DNA from: Lotus japonicus
Lineage: Eukaryota > Streptophyta > Magnoliopsida > Fabales > Fabaceae
Reading direction: 5' to 3'
DNA length: 64,000 nt
Assembly: GCF_012489685.1 (NCBI RefSeq)
Contig: NC_080044.1
Coordinates: 81,268,732 to 81,332,731, forward strand
Shown: positions 1 through 11,244 of the stretch, piece by piece
Layout of the letters: the number at the start of each line of letters is the position of its first letter
Numbering within the stretch: position 1 is the stretch's first letter
Translations under genes and position numbers: made by a program
Notes under the pieces: generated by a model
What the model was told of the DNA's origin: nothing
Database searches by the model: none
The model's input: the letters and a program-made list of their open reading frames with translations, nothing else

Positions 1-2560
1 ATTACACACAACTGAAAAATTTAACTATAGAGTTACCTTCATGATGATAACAGAAAATAAGAAACGCGAGATGCAAGTCTACACAACACTGGAAAACCAA
101 TATTAAAGAAAATTTTAAAAAATAAAATAAAAGAGTCAACATTTCATCTTTGCATGGTGAAGATTCATATTCATCGCGAGAAAAAGAAAAACCTCGAAGA
201 TTTGAAGGAGATTGTAGTCTTAGGGTAAAACATCTAATAAATGAGAGGAAACCTTGATCTGATAATGAGTGAAAGAAATGGAGAAATGAATGATTAAAGG
301 GAAAAGTAAAAAAGAAGAAGAAAAAGAGAGACACACCTTAAGGGGAAACGTTCCTGGCATATGAGAGAAACATACCTTATATATTGATAATTATAAAGAT
401 TTACTTATATTTCAAGCATTCATTTCAAATTTGAAATTCACTAAATATATTAATTATATAGGTATAATACAATATGATCGTAATTGTTGTCTGATTATCA
501 TAATTGCATAATTTTAGAATTTTATTTATTTAGGGGCTAGGCCGCTCACGGTAACAAAAAAAAGATTTTTATTTATTTATAAAATTAATTAATATTTGTG
601 AAATTAAAATTAAGAATTGCTTAATTCATATCCTTCCTTTTATAGTGTTTAAATTGATTTTAAATCATTTCATAATTTTTGAAATTATTGGAGGGAACCC
701 CAATTTTAATTTCGAATTTAAAATTTAAATGTTTCAATACCCTAAATATTTAAAATACAAATTTCTTAAGTTATGTCATAATTTTTTTAATTTGAAAAAA
801 AAAATCAAAGATTAGATATTTTTATCACTAATCATTAATCTCGAGTTTCATATGTTTTTATGAAATAGTTTGAGGAATTTTTTGAATTAATTTTTTTTAA
901 TTAAAAAAATTCAATATTATTGGAACCGGGAAACTAATTTCTAAATTTTTATTTTGACATTTTAAATTAAATAGTATTAGTGATTAATGACAGGTTGGCT
1001 AGGTTCCTTTGTGTTCAGGACTTTCCATAATCGTAGCACTCTGGTAACAATCTTCCAAGCTTTATTGGTCGCAACTCTAATTTTAGAGATATGATCGATG
1101 TTTGAATTCATTGTGTGTTATCTGTGAAGGCACTGATGTGGTGTAAGAAAAAATTAATGTTTTGCAATGAAAAACACTCTACCGTGGGGTTTTACTTTTT
1201 TTTTGGAATGGAATGGAAAAAAAAACAACGTATAATAAATGTGTTGATTACTTTTTTCTTTGAAATCACCGTATAATAAATGTATTGATTATTATTTCTC
1301 ATGCATAGTATTTCGTATAATGAACAGAGGAGTATATTAGGGCTAGAATTATGATTTTGAATATATTATAACGCATGAGTTTAATCAAGAGGATTCCACG
1401 TTAAAAAAAAAATTGAAGAGTATCAATCAAATTAAGCATTAATGTATGTTTAAAATAGGAAAAAAATCAAATTTAGGTAGTGATTGGTGAAGCTTAATAA
1501 TGATTATGGAGAAACTTAATAATGGTTGTTTAAAATAGAAAAATATTTGAAATTAGAATGACTTTTTTAATATAGTTGTATTTTTAAATAAAATAAAAAA
1601 CGAAATTTTAATGTCAATATATTTCTTCACTAATATATGTGTTTTTTTAATTATTTAATTATTATTTTAATATATATTTTTCGGTAATATTTGTAAAAAC
1701 AAATACACATAAAATAAAATAAAATTAATATGTTCAAATCCTTAATTTCATAAAATTGTTAAATGTATAGTTTTAAATTTAATTTATAATTTTGCATTAT
1801 TTATTTATAATTTTAAAACATTATGTAATTATTATTTCAAAAGCATTGTTGTAGTAATTTTGTATAAAAAAAATCTGGGTTTCAATCATTTTTTTTGTTA
1901 ATATCTCTTTTTACATAATAAAAAAATCCATTTATTATGCACAATTTTTTCCGGATTATTTAATTTAATGAGTGTTTGGAATCTTTTTTGCAATGGTTTA
2001 AAAAATATGATTATAAAAGAAAACAGAAAATTAAAATTGTAATTAAATTAGACCACAATAATTAAGGTGAGTTATTACTCATGATAGTATGTTGTGACAA
2101 AAATGTAGATAGGATTTTTTTTCTTGGAGGGAAAATGGATGACTTAGAGGGTGCCATGTATCATAGGTTTTCTAGAAGAAAACCTTATTTTCATATATAT
2201 ATATAGATTTAGTGGGATGCACGCTCTTACTCTATATTCCTCCTCAAGATGTTCAAAGATACAAGTTTTATAGTATTCCAAACTCACTTATCATGACCAT
2301 CATTGCTGCACTATTTAAAAAAAAAGCATTATTGATAGGTATAGATGAAGGTAAAATACTTTATAGGGGTAAATTAGACAACCACATTTGATTATGCAAT
2401 GTGACGATTATTGTCTTGCTTAAAATTATAAATAAAAAACGAATGATAAACATATTTTATAATGAAATTTAGTGTGGGGATGGTGCCCGGTCCCACAACA
2501 AAAGATGTCGAGTTTAAGGGACTTAAACGAAACTAGTGAAAAAAAATATTTTAAATTGAA
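1..2560. other. AT-rich intergenic DNA, no gene recognised
   Basis: Very AT-rich sequence with many homopolymer runs. The only long open frame (2-334, minus) encodes a Phe/Leu/Ser-rich peptide that starts with a run of Phe codons from a purine-rich tract. It resembles no family I know and is probably chance. I see no RNA gene and no clear transposon ends here. Confidence 0.6.
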
Positions 2561-2569
2561 TAAAAGATA

Positions 2570-2740
2570 GGCTTAAAGGGTCCAAAGGCCCCTGAGATTA
2601 CAAAGGGAATCAAATCCAGGACCTAGAAAAATTTTGCGTCAAATTGGGTTCTTAGAATTTTTTTTTTAATTCAATTAAGGCCAAAGTGTGTCAGAGCTCA
2701 ATTTTGTCCTAATCACCTTTACCACGTGGTTTTTTTTTTA
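2570..2740 (+). repeat. Left terminal inverted repeat of the MULE
   Basis: Pairs with 23457-23627 on the opposite strand. Shared landmarks in order are the terminal GGCTTAAAGGG, a segment reading like 'aaagggaatcaaatccagga', an A/T tract and a CCACGTGG palindrome near the inner end. A handful of substitutions separate the two arms. Confidence 0.85.
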
Positions 2741-3498
2741 ATACCAACTAATTCCAACTCATATGATTAATTGAAAATCAAAATTAATCCCTCATTAAAT
2801 TCTAATTAACTAATCTCAGCCCTAATTAACTAATCTCTTACCCAAAAACTCTCATCCTCATCCAACAACCCAGAAAAATCCAAATTGAAGAAACCATGCC
2901 TAGAACCACCCTTATTCCTCATCTTTAAACATATCTACCATCATAACCCAGGAACCCATAAACCTGCGCCAACCATGGAACCCACAAACCTCTCCGCTTA
3001 GACCCAACATCCCTCTTCTTCCCTCTGCACAACCGTAACCCCTGAGTTGCTAAATCAAAGTCCTCATAGTATCAAATCACCAAGAAGCAAACCCAACAGA
3101 TCTGGTGTGTTGTCTAAATGAGGATCTTCAGGCATCAGAGACGAGATCGAGAGAAGAGGAAGGGAAAGAGGAAGAGATCTGAGAGATTTGAAGATGAAGA
3201 GGGAGAGAGTGTCTCTTCTCAACTCAAATCGACAAGAAAATGAAGGTGGATAAATTGATATTGCTATCAAGGTTGAAGAAGATGCACGTAGAGATGAAGA
3301 TGAAAATGAGCGGTACCTCTTCTCAGATCTCTCCCAACACCATCAATCCCATCGTGTTCTTCTTCCTCTTCTGTGCTCTTCTTTCCTCTTCTGAGGAGGG
3401 TAGACACCATCGATTTAGGTTTTCTGGTTTCGATCTGGGTTTTCTAAGTTGGGTTTTGGTAGTTCTTTGGTTTCTGAGTTTGCTGGTTTCTTCATTTG
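2741..3498. other. MULE interior, left part; origin unknown
   Basis: The interior continues after the retroelement at 23239-23456. It contains a purine-rich tract (about 3120-3310) followed by a pyrimidine-rich stretch that looks like the 5' leader of a plant gene. A frame at 3240-3503 (plus) has several hydrophobic stretches, but it runs into the LTR and matches no family I recognise. It could be a captured gene fragment, but I cannot name a source. Confidence 0.4.
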
Positions 3499-4216
3499 TG
3501 TAACACCCCAATTTCTCAACTGAGGAGTCACATTAGTAACCTAACAAAGTCTAAGGACCAATCTGCAATCCCTAAAAACCAAGGGAATTTTTTTTCTGTA
3601 AAACAACTAAACACTTCGGCTAAAAGGTTGGAAACATACCATAACTTTATTTAGATAACTTGTTTCCCGATATACAGTAATAATAGTTTACAATACCATA
3701 AGTAAGGTTCAGAATAAACATGCGCACTTTAACAGTGGCGGAAGCAAGACTTTAATAACAGAGTTCTCATAAAGTAAAAGAGACTCCAACATAATCCACA
3801 AGAAGAGAAGCAAAGCTGCTTCTCATACCTCCACTCCACTGCTTACAACTCGATCTCCAACTCGAGTAGCTATGCCTCGGCGGAAGGATCTCCATCGCCT
3901 AATAGCGTTAAGCGCCCAAACAACAAGTAGCAAATAGAAAGGGTTAACTCCATGCAATTACCATGTATAAAAGAGAAAAATCATGCTGTTCGAATTTAAT
4001 TACCTGGCATGGTAAATAACTAGCATCATAACTCAACTCATATATCAACAACTTAAACATAAATTGGACTCAGATAATAATAACCTCAACAATGTAACAT
4101 CAAATCAGATATCAATAAACCAATACGAAAATCCAACAACATAGGGTCAGGTGTTAGTTCCCTATAATGCAACTATATGCTGCTAACAAAATGGATCGAT
4201 CAATATCGTCTCTCAA

Positions 4217-4422
4217 GACGGGACAATGATAGGACACACCTCCTCATCGCCACTTATAACGTCATACATGACGGGACAATCATAGGACACACCTCCTAAT
4301 CGCCACTTAACGTCACACAAGACGGGACAATCATAGGACACACCTCCTGATCGCCACTTAGCATCTCGCAAGATGGGACAATGATAGGACACACCTCCTC
4401 ATCGCCACTTGACTCAAGCCCT
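4217..4422. repeat. Four-unit minisatellite inside the LTR (about 51-53 bp units)
   Basis: Units start at 4217, 4270, 4321 and 4372, each beginning GACGGGACAAT or GATGGGACAAT and containing 'ataggacacacctcct' and 'atcgccactt'. The same block recurs at 11963 and 21067 in the other LTR copies. In element orientation it lies downstream of the TATA-like box, within the transcribed part of the LTR. Confidence 0.85.
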
Positions 4423-5684
4423 ATATGCCAAGTCAGACAACAACAAAGCCCAACCAAGGACCAATCCAAAGTAACCACATGTTCCATCCACTAGGAAGCA
4501 GTAACGACAGAAACCAGTAAACGGCCGAAGCCTCTCAGAAAACGGAGACACACGTCTCAATAAGTTCACTCGGCCGAAGCCTTCAGAAAACATTTTCCAA
4601 ATTCAGCATAATAATCATAATCATCTGCCAATCAATATAAACATCTTCATCTCAAACGCAGGCAGTGCGATAAAAGCATGCAAGACTCAAAGACGCTCTA
4701 AAACCGAGTTACCCTTACCTTCGTGAGTAGAAGTTGGGCATGGAAATTGCGAACCTAGAACAAAGAAAACACAATCATCAACACAAGCTTCACTAGGAGC
4801 AACACGATCTACTAATACTAATCGAAATCGTAAAGAAAGCCTCTAAAGCTTCAGAGTTCCTATTTAGGCACAAATTGACAACGGAGACTTCGTTCGCTAA
4901 AACGAGCATAACTCGAGCTACAGAACTCAGAATGACACGAAACCGGCGCCAAAATTTCGACAATTGAAAGAGCTACGCAATGGCTCAGGTCATAGAGACC
5001 CAAAAATTATTTTTGGACACGGTACCCAAGCAATTAGGTTTCGGCCACTATGGAAAATAGGGTTTTCGAACTTTTTCTTCGATCTAAATCAATTCACAAG
5101 GTAGTTTTAGGGTAAAACTAAGGCAAAGAAATTGTCGGAACAATTTTCGGACAATCGGGTCGAAATACGACTATCCAGGGGCATTTTGGTCCAAAATAAA
5201 GGCTCAAAACTTCAAAGTTATCAGTTCGGAAAACAAATTTGACAGCATTGATCCTCATGACATCCGTGACAACAAATCCTAAAGGCACGAAGTCAGATTA
5301 CAGCTTTTCGACAATAAAGTTTCGAAATGTGCGACTAATGGGGTTTTGAATCAATTTTTCAGATCTTGGACAACTGAATCGCAATCGGCGATTACTGACA
5401 GAGGTTTTAGACTCATGGGAACATAAGGAACATAACCCAACCAAGAAATCAAGGAAATCGGACAATTTTAGAAAAAGCTCAAAACTGTGAGCACAGAAAC
5501 GACTTCAGAAACGCAACAGAAACAGTAAACAGAGGTAGGATTCATGCTAGTTACCTCAATACCTAGAAGTAGGGACGAACTGCACGAAGATTGGTCAAGT
5601 TTTCGCGAAAATTTCTCCTCTCCTCCTCTCTCCTTGCTCGCGGCCTTGAATGGGTGAGAATGAAGAGATTTTGCTTTTTCGAGC

Positions 5685-5692
5685 TATTTATA
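5685..5692 (-). promoter_or_regulatory. TATA-like box of the LTR promoter
   Basis: The minus strand reads CTATAAATAGC, a near-canonical plant TATA box, about 700 bp into the LTR in element orientation. It recurs in every LTR copy: 13429-13436, 14790-14797 and 22535-22542. No transcript start can be read from sequence alone. Confidence 0.55.
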
Positions 5693-6389
5693 GGCAGGTG
5701 AAATCGCGGGAAAATGAAAATTTCGCGATTCCGATTTTTGCAGCACGTCCACCGAGGAATTCTAAGAGAGATTCTGGCGTCAGAATTCCAGAACTCAAAA
5801 CAATTATCTATGATTTGGGAAAAACGATATCTAAAATCCCAAAGGCGGTGTAAGTTAATCTGTCCCGTTAAACTACTTTTTGCTGTGATGCTCAGACGAC
5901 AAAACTTCCTTCTGAAGAAAGATTGGAAATGTCGAAACAAATCTGGCAACGCGGACGGAAACTTCGTTAGAAGTCCCGAATAGAAAAAGTCTTCATCCAT
6001 CGCTCGAATCTAGGGTTTCGAAGCAAGGAAATTAGCGTCGTCGGACTTCCGAAAAGTGAATACTATCGTGCGTACAGTCTAGAGTTCCGAAATGAAACGC
6101 TGGTCGAAGGAAAAATAAATAAAATCTTTAAATTTTCCAAGGATTCGAAATCTCACTTAAAACGTTGCTCTAAAGCGAAATTAGCCTATTCTGGACACGC
6201 TTGCCATAAGGCGGGTGTGCAGACGACTCGCTCTAATTCCTAAAATGACTACGCAACATTCCTCAAGCAATTCCTGAACTTTCTTCTTCATTAATCTTTC
6301 TCAAATATCAAACTCCTGTCACGCTTACACTGATTCTACGCGTGAGTCGGAAATTAGCTTGTTCTGAAAATCCAGGTCTTACAATACTA

Positions 6390-6404
6390 CCCCCCAAAAA
6401 GAAA
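6390..6404 (-). other. Polypurine tract of the left copy
   Basis: The minus strand reads CTTTCTTTTTGGGGGG just inside the 3' LTR. A purine run at this place primes plus-strand DNA synthesis in LTR retrotransposons. The same tract is next to the LTR end at 15487 for the right copy. Confidence 0.65.
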
Positions 6405-6420
6405 GTTTCGTCCTCGAAAC

Positions 6421-8595
6421 TTAAGGCTCAGTGAAGAGTTCCGGATACTGTTCCTTCATCCTCTCTTCTAGTTCCCAAGTAGCATCGCCCGTGACTTGGT
6501 TCCAAATCACTTTTACCAGAGGAACCTGCTTGTTCCTCAACTGCTTGATCCTACGTTCCTCAATCCTCATTGGTGCCACTTCAAAAGACAAGTTGTCTCT
6601 AAGCTGAATATCATCTTCCTTGATGATGTGAGAGGGATCAGGAATATACTTCCTCAATTGTGACACGTGTAGCACATCATGAATCTTGGAAAGAAAAGGT
6701 GGCAACGCAATCCGATAAGCTACTTTACCGACTCGCTCGATAATCTGATACGGTCCAATGAACTTCGGTGTCAGCTTCCTCGACTTTATCGCTCTTCCCA
6801 CTCCGGTAGTTGGTGTCACGCGAAGAAACACATGGTCTCCCGCCTCAAACTCTAACTCTCTCCGTCGTGTGTCAGCATAACTCTTCTGTCGACTCTGTGA
6901 CGTCCTCATCTTCTCTTGTATTTGCTTCACTTTCTCAGTAGTTTGTTGTACTAATTCAGGTCCAACGAGAAGATGTTCGCCATCTTGAAACCAACATAAA
7001 GGAGTTCTACATCTCCTCCCATACAAAGCCTCATAAGGTGCCATTCCAATACTAGCATGAAAACTGTTGTTATAAGTAAACTCGATCAACGGCAACAGCT
7101 CATCCCAGCTTTCTTGACTATCCAGAACACAGGCTCGCAGCAAGTCTTCCAATGACTGTATTGTCCTCTCTGTCTGTCCATCCGTCTGAGGGTGATAGGC
7201 AGAGCTCAACCTCAACTTCGTCCCAAGCGCCTCGTGCAACGCCTTCCAGAAATGCGAAGTAAACTTCGGATCTCTGTCAGAAACAATACTCGATGGTACT
7301 CCATGAAGTCGTACAATCTCAGCGACATACACTTTTGCAAGTGCCTCCACATTGAACGTGGTCTTCACCGGTATGAAATGTGCTGACTTCGTCAGACGGT
7401 CCACAATGACCCAAATGGAATCAAATCTCTTCCTCGTAGCTGGCAAAGCTACCACGAAATCCATAGAGATACTGTCCCACTTCCACTCCGGCACATCAAG
7501 TGACTGTAACATACCCGCAGGCTTTTGATGTTCTATCTTCGCCTTCTGACATGTCAGACATGCCGCCACAAACTCTGCTACATTCTTCTTCATTCCTGGC
7601 CACCAAAAATTCAACTTTAGATCTTGATACATCTTTGTCGATCCCGGATGAATACTCAATCTGCTCTTGTGACCTTCGTCAAGAATCATCCTTCTCAACT
7701 CCATGTCCAATGGTACGCAGACACGTCCTTTGCAACGCAGAATGTTGTCGGTTCCTACCTCAAAATCCGGCGCTTTTCCCAAAATGATCAAGTTCCGTTT
7801 CTCGATCAGCTCCTCATCTAACAGTTGTTTCACCTTGATCTCGTTCAGAAAATCACTAGTGATCGTCACCATCCCAAAGCTCAATTTTCCAGGTGTCACT
7901 TGCATACCCAAACTGAGGTCGCGAAAAGTCTCGATAAGTTCCAATTCCTTAATCATCAACGATGAAACATGAATTGTCTGGCGACTCAGTGCGTCTGCTA
8001 CAACATTTGCTTTTCCTGGGTGGTACAACAAAGTGAAATCATAGTCCTTGATGAATTCCACCCAACGCCTTTGTCTCATATTCAGATCCTTCTGATCGAA
8101 CAGGTACTTCAAGCTCTTATGATCACTAAAAACAGTGAAAGTGCTCCCATAAAGATAGTGCCTCCAAATCTTGAGCGCAAATACCACAGCCGCTAACTCT
8201 AAATCGTGCGTAGGATAGTTCCGTTCATGTATCTTCAATTGCCTTGAAGAATAAGCCACAGCCTTTCGGTGTTGCATCAACACACAACCCAAACCTTGGT
8301 ACGAAGCATCGCAGTAAACCTCGTAGGGTTCCTTCTCTTGTGGTAATGTCAGAACTGGCGCGGTCGTCAAACGCTTCTTCATATCTTGGAAACTCTGTTC
8401 ACAATCCTCTGTCCAAGCAAAAGGTTGGTTCTTCCGGGTGAGTTTCGTCAATGGTCCTGCAATCTTAGCAAAACCTTCGATGAATCGTCGGTAATATCCA
8501 GCTAAACCGATGAAACTCCTTATATCTGTCACAGTCTTAGGACGCTCCCATGCAAGTACCGCTTCCACTTTACTGGGATCCACAGCAATACCCTC
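6421..8595 (-). CDS. Chromovirus pol, downstream part: RNase H, integrase, chromodomain (left copy)
   Basis: This frame continues directly from the gag-RT frame after the amber codon at 8596-8598. Its first part is the end of the RT connection ([15 protein letters not shown]), followed by RNase H ([13 protein letters not shown], then [11 protein letters not shown] and a conserved ADALSR). The integrase zinc region has H/H/CxxC spacing ending CLTCQKAK. The catalytic core shows the D-D-E residues in [16 protein letters not shown] and DGQTERT. The C-terminal segment around [20 protein letters not shown] with ATWELEE is a typical chromovirus chromodomain, thought to steer integration to marked chromatin. 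There is no start codon at the expected place, so without readthrough of the amber codon this half would not be translated. It is identical to 15525-17699. Confidence 0.9.
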   Translation of the reverse strand, partial: EGIAVDPSKVEAVLAWERPKTVTDIRSFIGLAGYYRRFIEGFAKIAGPLTKLTRKNQPFAWTEDCEQSFQDMKKRLTTAPVLTLPQEKEPYEVYCDASYQGLGCVLMQHRKAVAYSSRQLKIHERNYPTHDLELAAVVFALKIWRHYLYGSTFTVFSDHKSLKYLFDQKDLNMRQRRWVEFIKDYDFTLLYHPGKANVVADALSRQTIHVSSLMIKELELIETFRDLSLGMQVTPGKLSFGMVTITSDFLNEIKVKQLLDEELIEKRNLIILGKAPDFEVGTDNILRCKGRVCVPLDMELRRMILDEGHKSRLSIHPGSTKMYQDLKLNFWWPGMKKNVAEFVAACLTCQKAKIEHQKPAGMLQSLDVPEWKWDSISMDFVVALPATRKRFDSIWVIVDRLTKSAHFIPVKTTFNVEALAKVYVAEIVRLHGVPSSIVSDRDPKFTSHFWKALHEALGTKLRLSSAYHPQTDGQTERTIQSLEDLLRACVLDSQESWDELLPLIEFTYNNSFHASIGMAPYEALYGRRCRTPLCWFQDGEHLLVGPELVQQTTEKVKQIQEKMRTSQSRQKSYADTRRRELEFEAGDHVFLRVTPTTGVGRAIKSRKLTPKFIGPYQIIERVGKVAYRIALPPFLSKIHDVLHVSQLRKYIPDPSHIIKEDDIQLRDNLSFEVAPMRIEERRIKQLRNKQVPLVKVIWNQVTGDATWELEERMKEQYPELFTEP

Positions 8596-10911
8596 CTATG
8601 AGATGACATGTCCTAAAAACTTTACTTCTTCGAGCCAAAATTCACACTTTGTCGCGTTAGCATACAGTACCTTATCCCGAAGAACTTGTAATACTTGACG
8701 TAGATGTTCCTCGTGTTCTTCACGATTCCTCGAGTAGATCAAGATGTCGTCGATGAACACCACAACGAAGCGATCCAAGAATGGATGAAAGATCCTATTC
8801 ATGTAGTCCATGAATACAGCTGGTGCATTCGTAACTCCAAACGGCATCACCAAGTACTCATAGTGCCCATAGCGTGTCCTAAACGCCGTCTTTTGAATAT
8901 CCTCATCCTTGACTCTAATCTGGTGATATCCCGATCTCAGGTCAATCTTCGAGAAAATAGCAGCACCCTTCAACTGATCCATCAAATCGTCAATCCTTGG
9001 CAACGGATAACGGTTCTTTATCGTGACTTTGTTCAACTGTCGATAATCCACACAAAGTCGCGATCTTCCGTCTTTCTTCTTCACAAGCAGCACTGGCGCT
9101 CCCCACGGAGAAACGCTAGGTCGGATAAACCCCTTCTTGGTTAAATCTTCGAGTTGACTCTTCAGCTCAGTCAGTTCTGCCGGTGCCATACGATACGGTG
9201 CGATTGATATAGGTCCAGTGCCTGGGACTATATCAATTGTGAACTCCATATCTCTGACCGGAGGTATTCCAGGTACGTCTTCGGGGAACACATCCTCGAA
9301 ATCTTGCACAACAGCAATTCCGTGTACTCCATTCTCCTTAGCTTCCACCACGGTTGTAGACATGAGAGAACTCAAAGCTCCTTTCCTCAAAGAAAGCTTT
9401 GAAAAGTACGAGTTCAGGAACTCAGCGAGTCCAGCATCGGGAAAGATAACTACCTTATTGGCGCAATCAAGAAGAACATGATGGTGGGACAACCAATCCA
9501 TGCCTATGATCACATCCAATCCCTTGAGAGGTAAACAGATTAAGTTTGCTACAAACTTCTTATCTAGGTACATCCAAGGACATTCCAGACATGCAGTGTT
9601 AGTTACTAGACTCTTAGATGCAGGGGTAGACACTGTCAATTCAAACGGTAGCTTTGACACTTCTAGCTTTAACCTTGCCGCACAAGCTATATCTATAAAT
9701 GAATGCGTAGCACCAGAATCAAATAGCGCGATAAGGGAATTACCCGCAATCTCGCAGGTACTGCGGATCAGACCATCGTCTTCCTCAGCTTCAGTTCCAC
9801 TGATCGAGTAGACCCTTCCACCAGCAGTAGGCCTCCTAGCCCCAGCAACATTTGCAGCAGCCTCAACTTTAGGAATCCTGCACTCTGCAGCAGTGTGGCC
9901 TGGCTTGTTGCAGTTCCAACACGCCGCAAGACTCTCAGAACAGTGGTTGGCATAGTGCCCCTTTTTGTTGCACCTGAAGCAAGTCACATCCTCCCGATTC
10001 CCAGATGGGGTTCTTAGTGCAATTGCATTTCCACCAGTAGGATAAAAGGACCCAGAAGTTGTCCCCCTACCCTGAGGACGAACATACGGCTTCTTCTGGA
10101 AATGCCTACCCTTGTCACCTCTTCTTTGGTTAGTCCTAGCCGGACCTCCACTTCCTTGGTAAGGCTTGTTCAGACCTTGGAATTTGCCCCTTGCATTATC
10201 AATGGCCTCAATCCCCTTGGTCTTCTCCACCAGCACTTGGTAGCGATTCAGTCCTAGCGGTTGCACCGCCCTCTGCAGCTCATAACACAGCCCCTCAATG
10301 AATCGCTCACACATGTAGCCTTCATCAATCTGTCCTCTAAAGTAACGGAAGTGTTTAGCCAACGACTCCAACTTTGCAGCATACTCAGCAACGGTCATGC
10401 CTCCTTGACGGAGTCTCAGAAATTGTGCTTCCTTAGCGGCTCTAGCACTTCTAGGAAAGTACTTGTCCAAGAAAGCTCCACGGAAACACTCCCAAGTGAT
10501 GGCTTGATGGTCAGCCTCCATCATAGCCCTAGCCCCACGCGACCAATACTCAGCTTCACCCGTTAGCAGGTAGGTTGCATAATCAACTTTCATCTCTGCA
10601 GTTGTACGCAAGAAGGTAAAGATCTTCTCCAACTCTTTGAGCCATAAGTCAGCTTCTTCCGGATCGAAGCCCCCAGAGAACTTCGGCGGATCCTGACGCT
10701 TGAAATCATTCAGACCCCTGGTCTGAGCAGCAGCTAATTCACGTTCCTCCCGCTGAACACGGCGAGCATTCTCTTCAGCTTGGTTTTGTGCAGCCACCAA
10801 AGCAGCAGTAGCAGCACGTTGAGCTTCAGCTTCCTCCCTTGCAGCAGTGTTAGTAACTTGTTGTGCCATAAGGGCAGTCAGATTAGCAATAGCTTGCTCC
10901 ATCGGATTCAT
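8596..10911 (-). CDS. Chromovirus gag-protease-RT, truncated by amber stop (left copy)
   Basis: I place the start at the ATG complementary to 10909-10911 ([11 protein letters not shown]). An upstream in-frame extension to 11010 is open but looks like leader. In order it carries a retrotransposon gag domain, two CCHC zinc knuckles ([14 protein letters not shown] and [14 protein letters not shown]), an aspartic protease site ([13 protein letters not shown]) and reverse transcriptase with [18 protein letters not shown] and the catalytic FIDDILIYS. It stops at TAG (8596-8598) just after KFLGHVIS, a conserved point in the RT thumb region. The frame is otherwise continuous with the RNase H-integrase frame, giving one 1.5-kb-codon gag-pol gene with a single break. 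The codon is the same in the second copy. Confidence 0.9.
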   Translation of the reverse strand: MNPMEQAIANLTALMAQQVTNTAAREEAEAQRAATAALVAAQNQAEENARRVQREERELAAAQTRGLNDFKRQDPPKFSGGFDPEEADLWLKELEKIFTFLRTTAEMKVDYATYLLTGEAEYWSRGARAMMEADHQAITWECFRGAFLDKYFPRSARAAKEAQFLRLRQGGMTVAEYAAKLESLAKHFRYFRGQIDEGYMCERFIEGLCYELQRAVQPLGLNRYQVLVEKTKGIEAIDNARGKFQGLNKPYQGSGGPARTNQRRGDKGRHFQKKPYVRPQGRGTTSGSFYPTGGNAIALRTPSGNREDVTCFRCNKKGHYANHCSESLAACWNCNKPGHTAAECRIPKVEAAANVAGARRPTAGGRVYSISGTEAEEDDGLIRSTCEIAGNSLIALFDSGATHSFIDIACAARLKLEVSKLPFELTVSTPASKSLVTNTACLECPWMYLDKKFVANLICLPLKGLDVIIGMDWLSHHHVLLDCANKVVIFPDAGLAEFLNSYFSKLSLRKGALSSLMSTTVVEAKENGVHGIAVVQDFEDVFPEDVPGIPPVRDMEFTIDIVPGTGPISIAPYRMAPAELTELKSQLEDLTKKGFIRPSVSPWGAPVLLVKKKDGRSRLCVDYRQLNKVTIKNRYPLPRIDDLMDQLKGAAIFSKIDLRSGYHQIRVKDEDIQKTAFRTRYGHYEYLVMPFGVTNAPAVFMDYMNRIFHPFLDRFVVVFIDDILIYSRNREEHEEHLRQVLQVLRDKVLYANATKCEFWLEEVKFLGHVIS

Positions 10912-11228
10912 GCTGTCTGAACCTTGAGTCTCGATCGGTTGTGGAAACCTCCTGTTCCTGTTTTCATGAACAGTCAAAGACCACAACAGATACTCAGGCC
11001 AGAACAACACAAAGTTCTATAATAACTAACTATGTATATACTTATATCAAATGTATAATTAACAATAACTAGCATAAGGTTATTCACTTACGAATAACCT
11101 TCAAAAATAATCTATATAAACAGTAATCAAGCACACTCTTCCTCCGATTGACACCCCATCAATCGGTCTCAGAGTTCAAACATCTTAAGCAGGCACTCTA
11201 CCCAAAAGCTCTGGTTTTCTAGACCAAA

Positions 11229-11240
11229 GCTCTGATACCA
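11229..11240 (-). other. Primer-binding site, initiator Met tRNA (middle LTR)
   Basis: The minus strand reads TGGTATCAGAGC, four bases from the LTR end at 11245. This is the usual plant PBS matching the 3' end of initiator methionine tRNA. It fixes the element on the minus strand. Confidence 0.85.
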
Positions 11241-11244
11241 CAAT

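Larger units (their letters stand above)
3499..6383 (-). repeat. Left LTR (3' LTR in element orientation)
   Basis: This 2885-bp LTR has TG...CA ends and shows no difference that I could see from the right LTR 20349-23233. That implies very recent insertion or recent homogenisation. It contains a four-unit tandem repeat (4217-4422) and a TATA-like box at 5685-5692 on the minus strand. Short open frames inside it, such as 5563-6000, have no recognisable product. Confidence 0.92.

Noticed and set aside
2..334. 110-residue frame on the minus strand at the window start
   Set aside because: Phe-rich low-complexity start from a purine tract, no domain, AT-rich context; probably chance or a fragment not identifiable here.
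3064..3503. Opposed small frames in the MULE interior as genes
   Set aside because: They come from purine/pyrimidine tracts, and one runs into the LTR; no known product.
4296..4487. 63-residue frame repeated three times (also 12042 and 21146)
   Set aside because: Translation of the LTR minisatellite, not a gene.
5563..6000. 145-residue frame in the LTR, repeated in the other LTR copies
   Set aside because: Its presence in several places is due to the LTR repeat. It is altered by one-base indels in the middle copies and shows no known domain.
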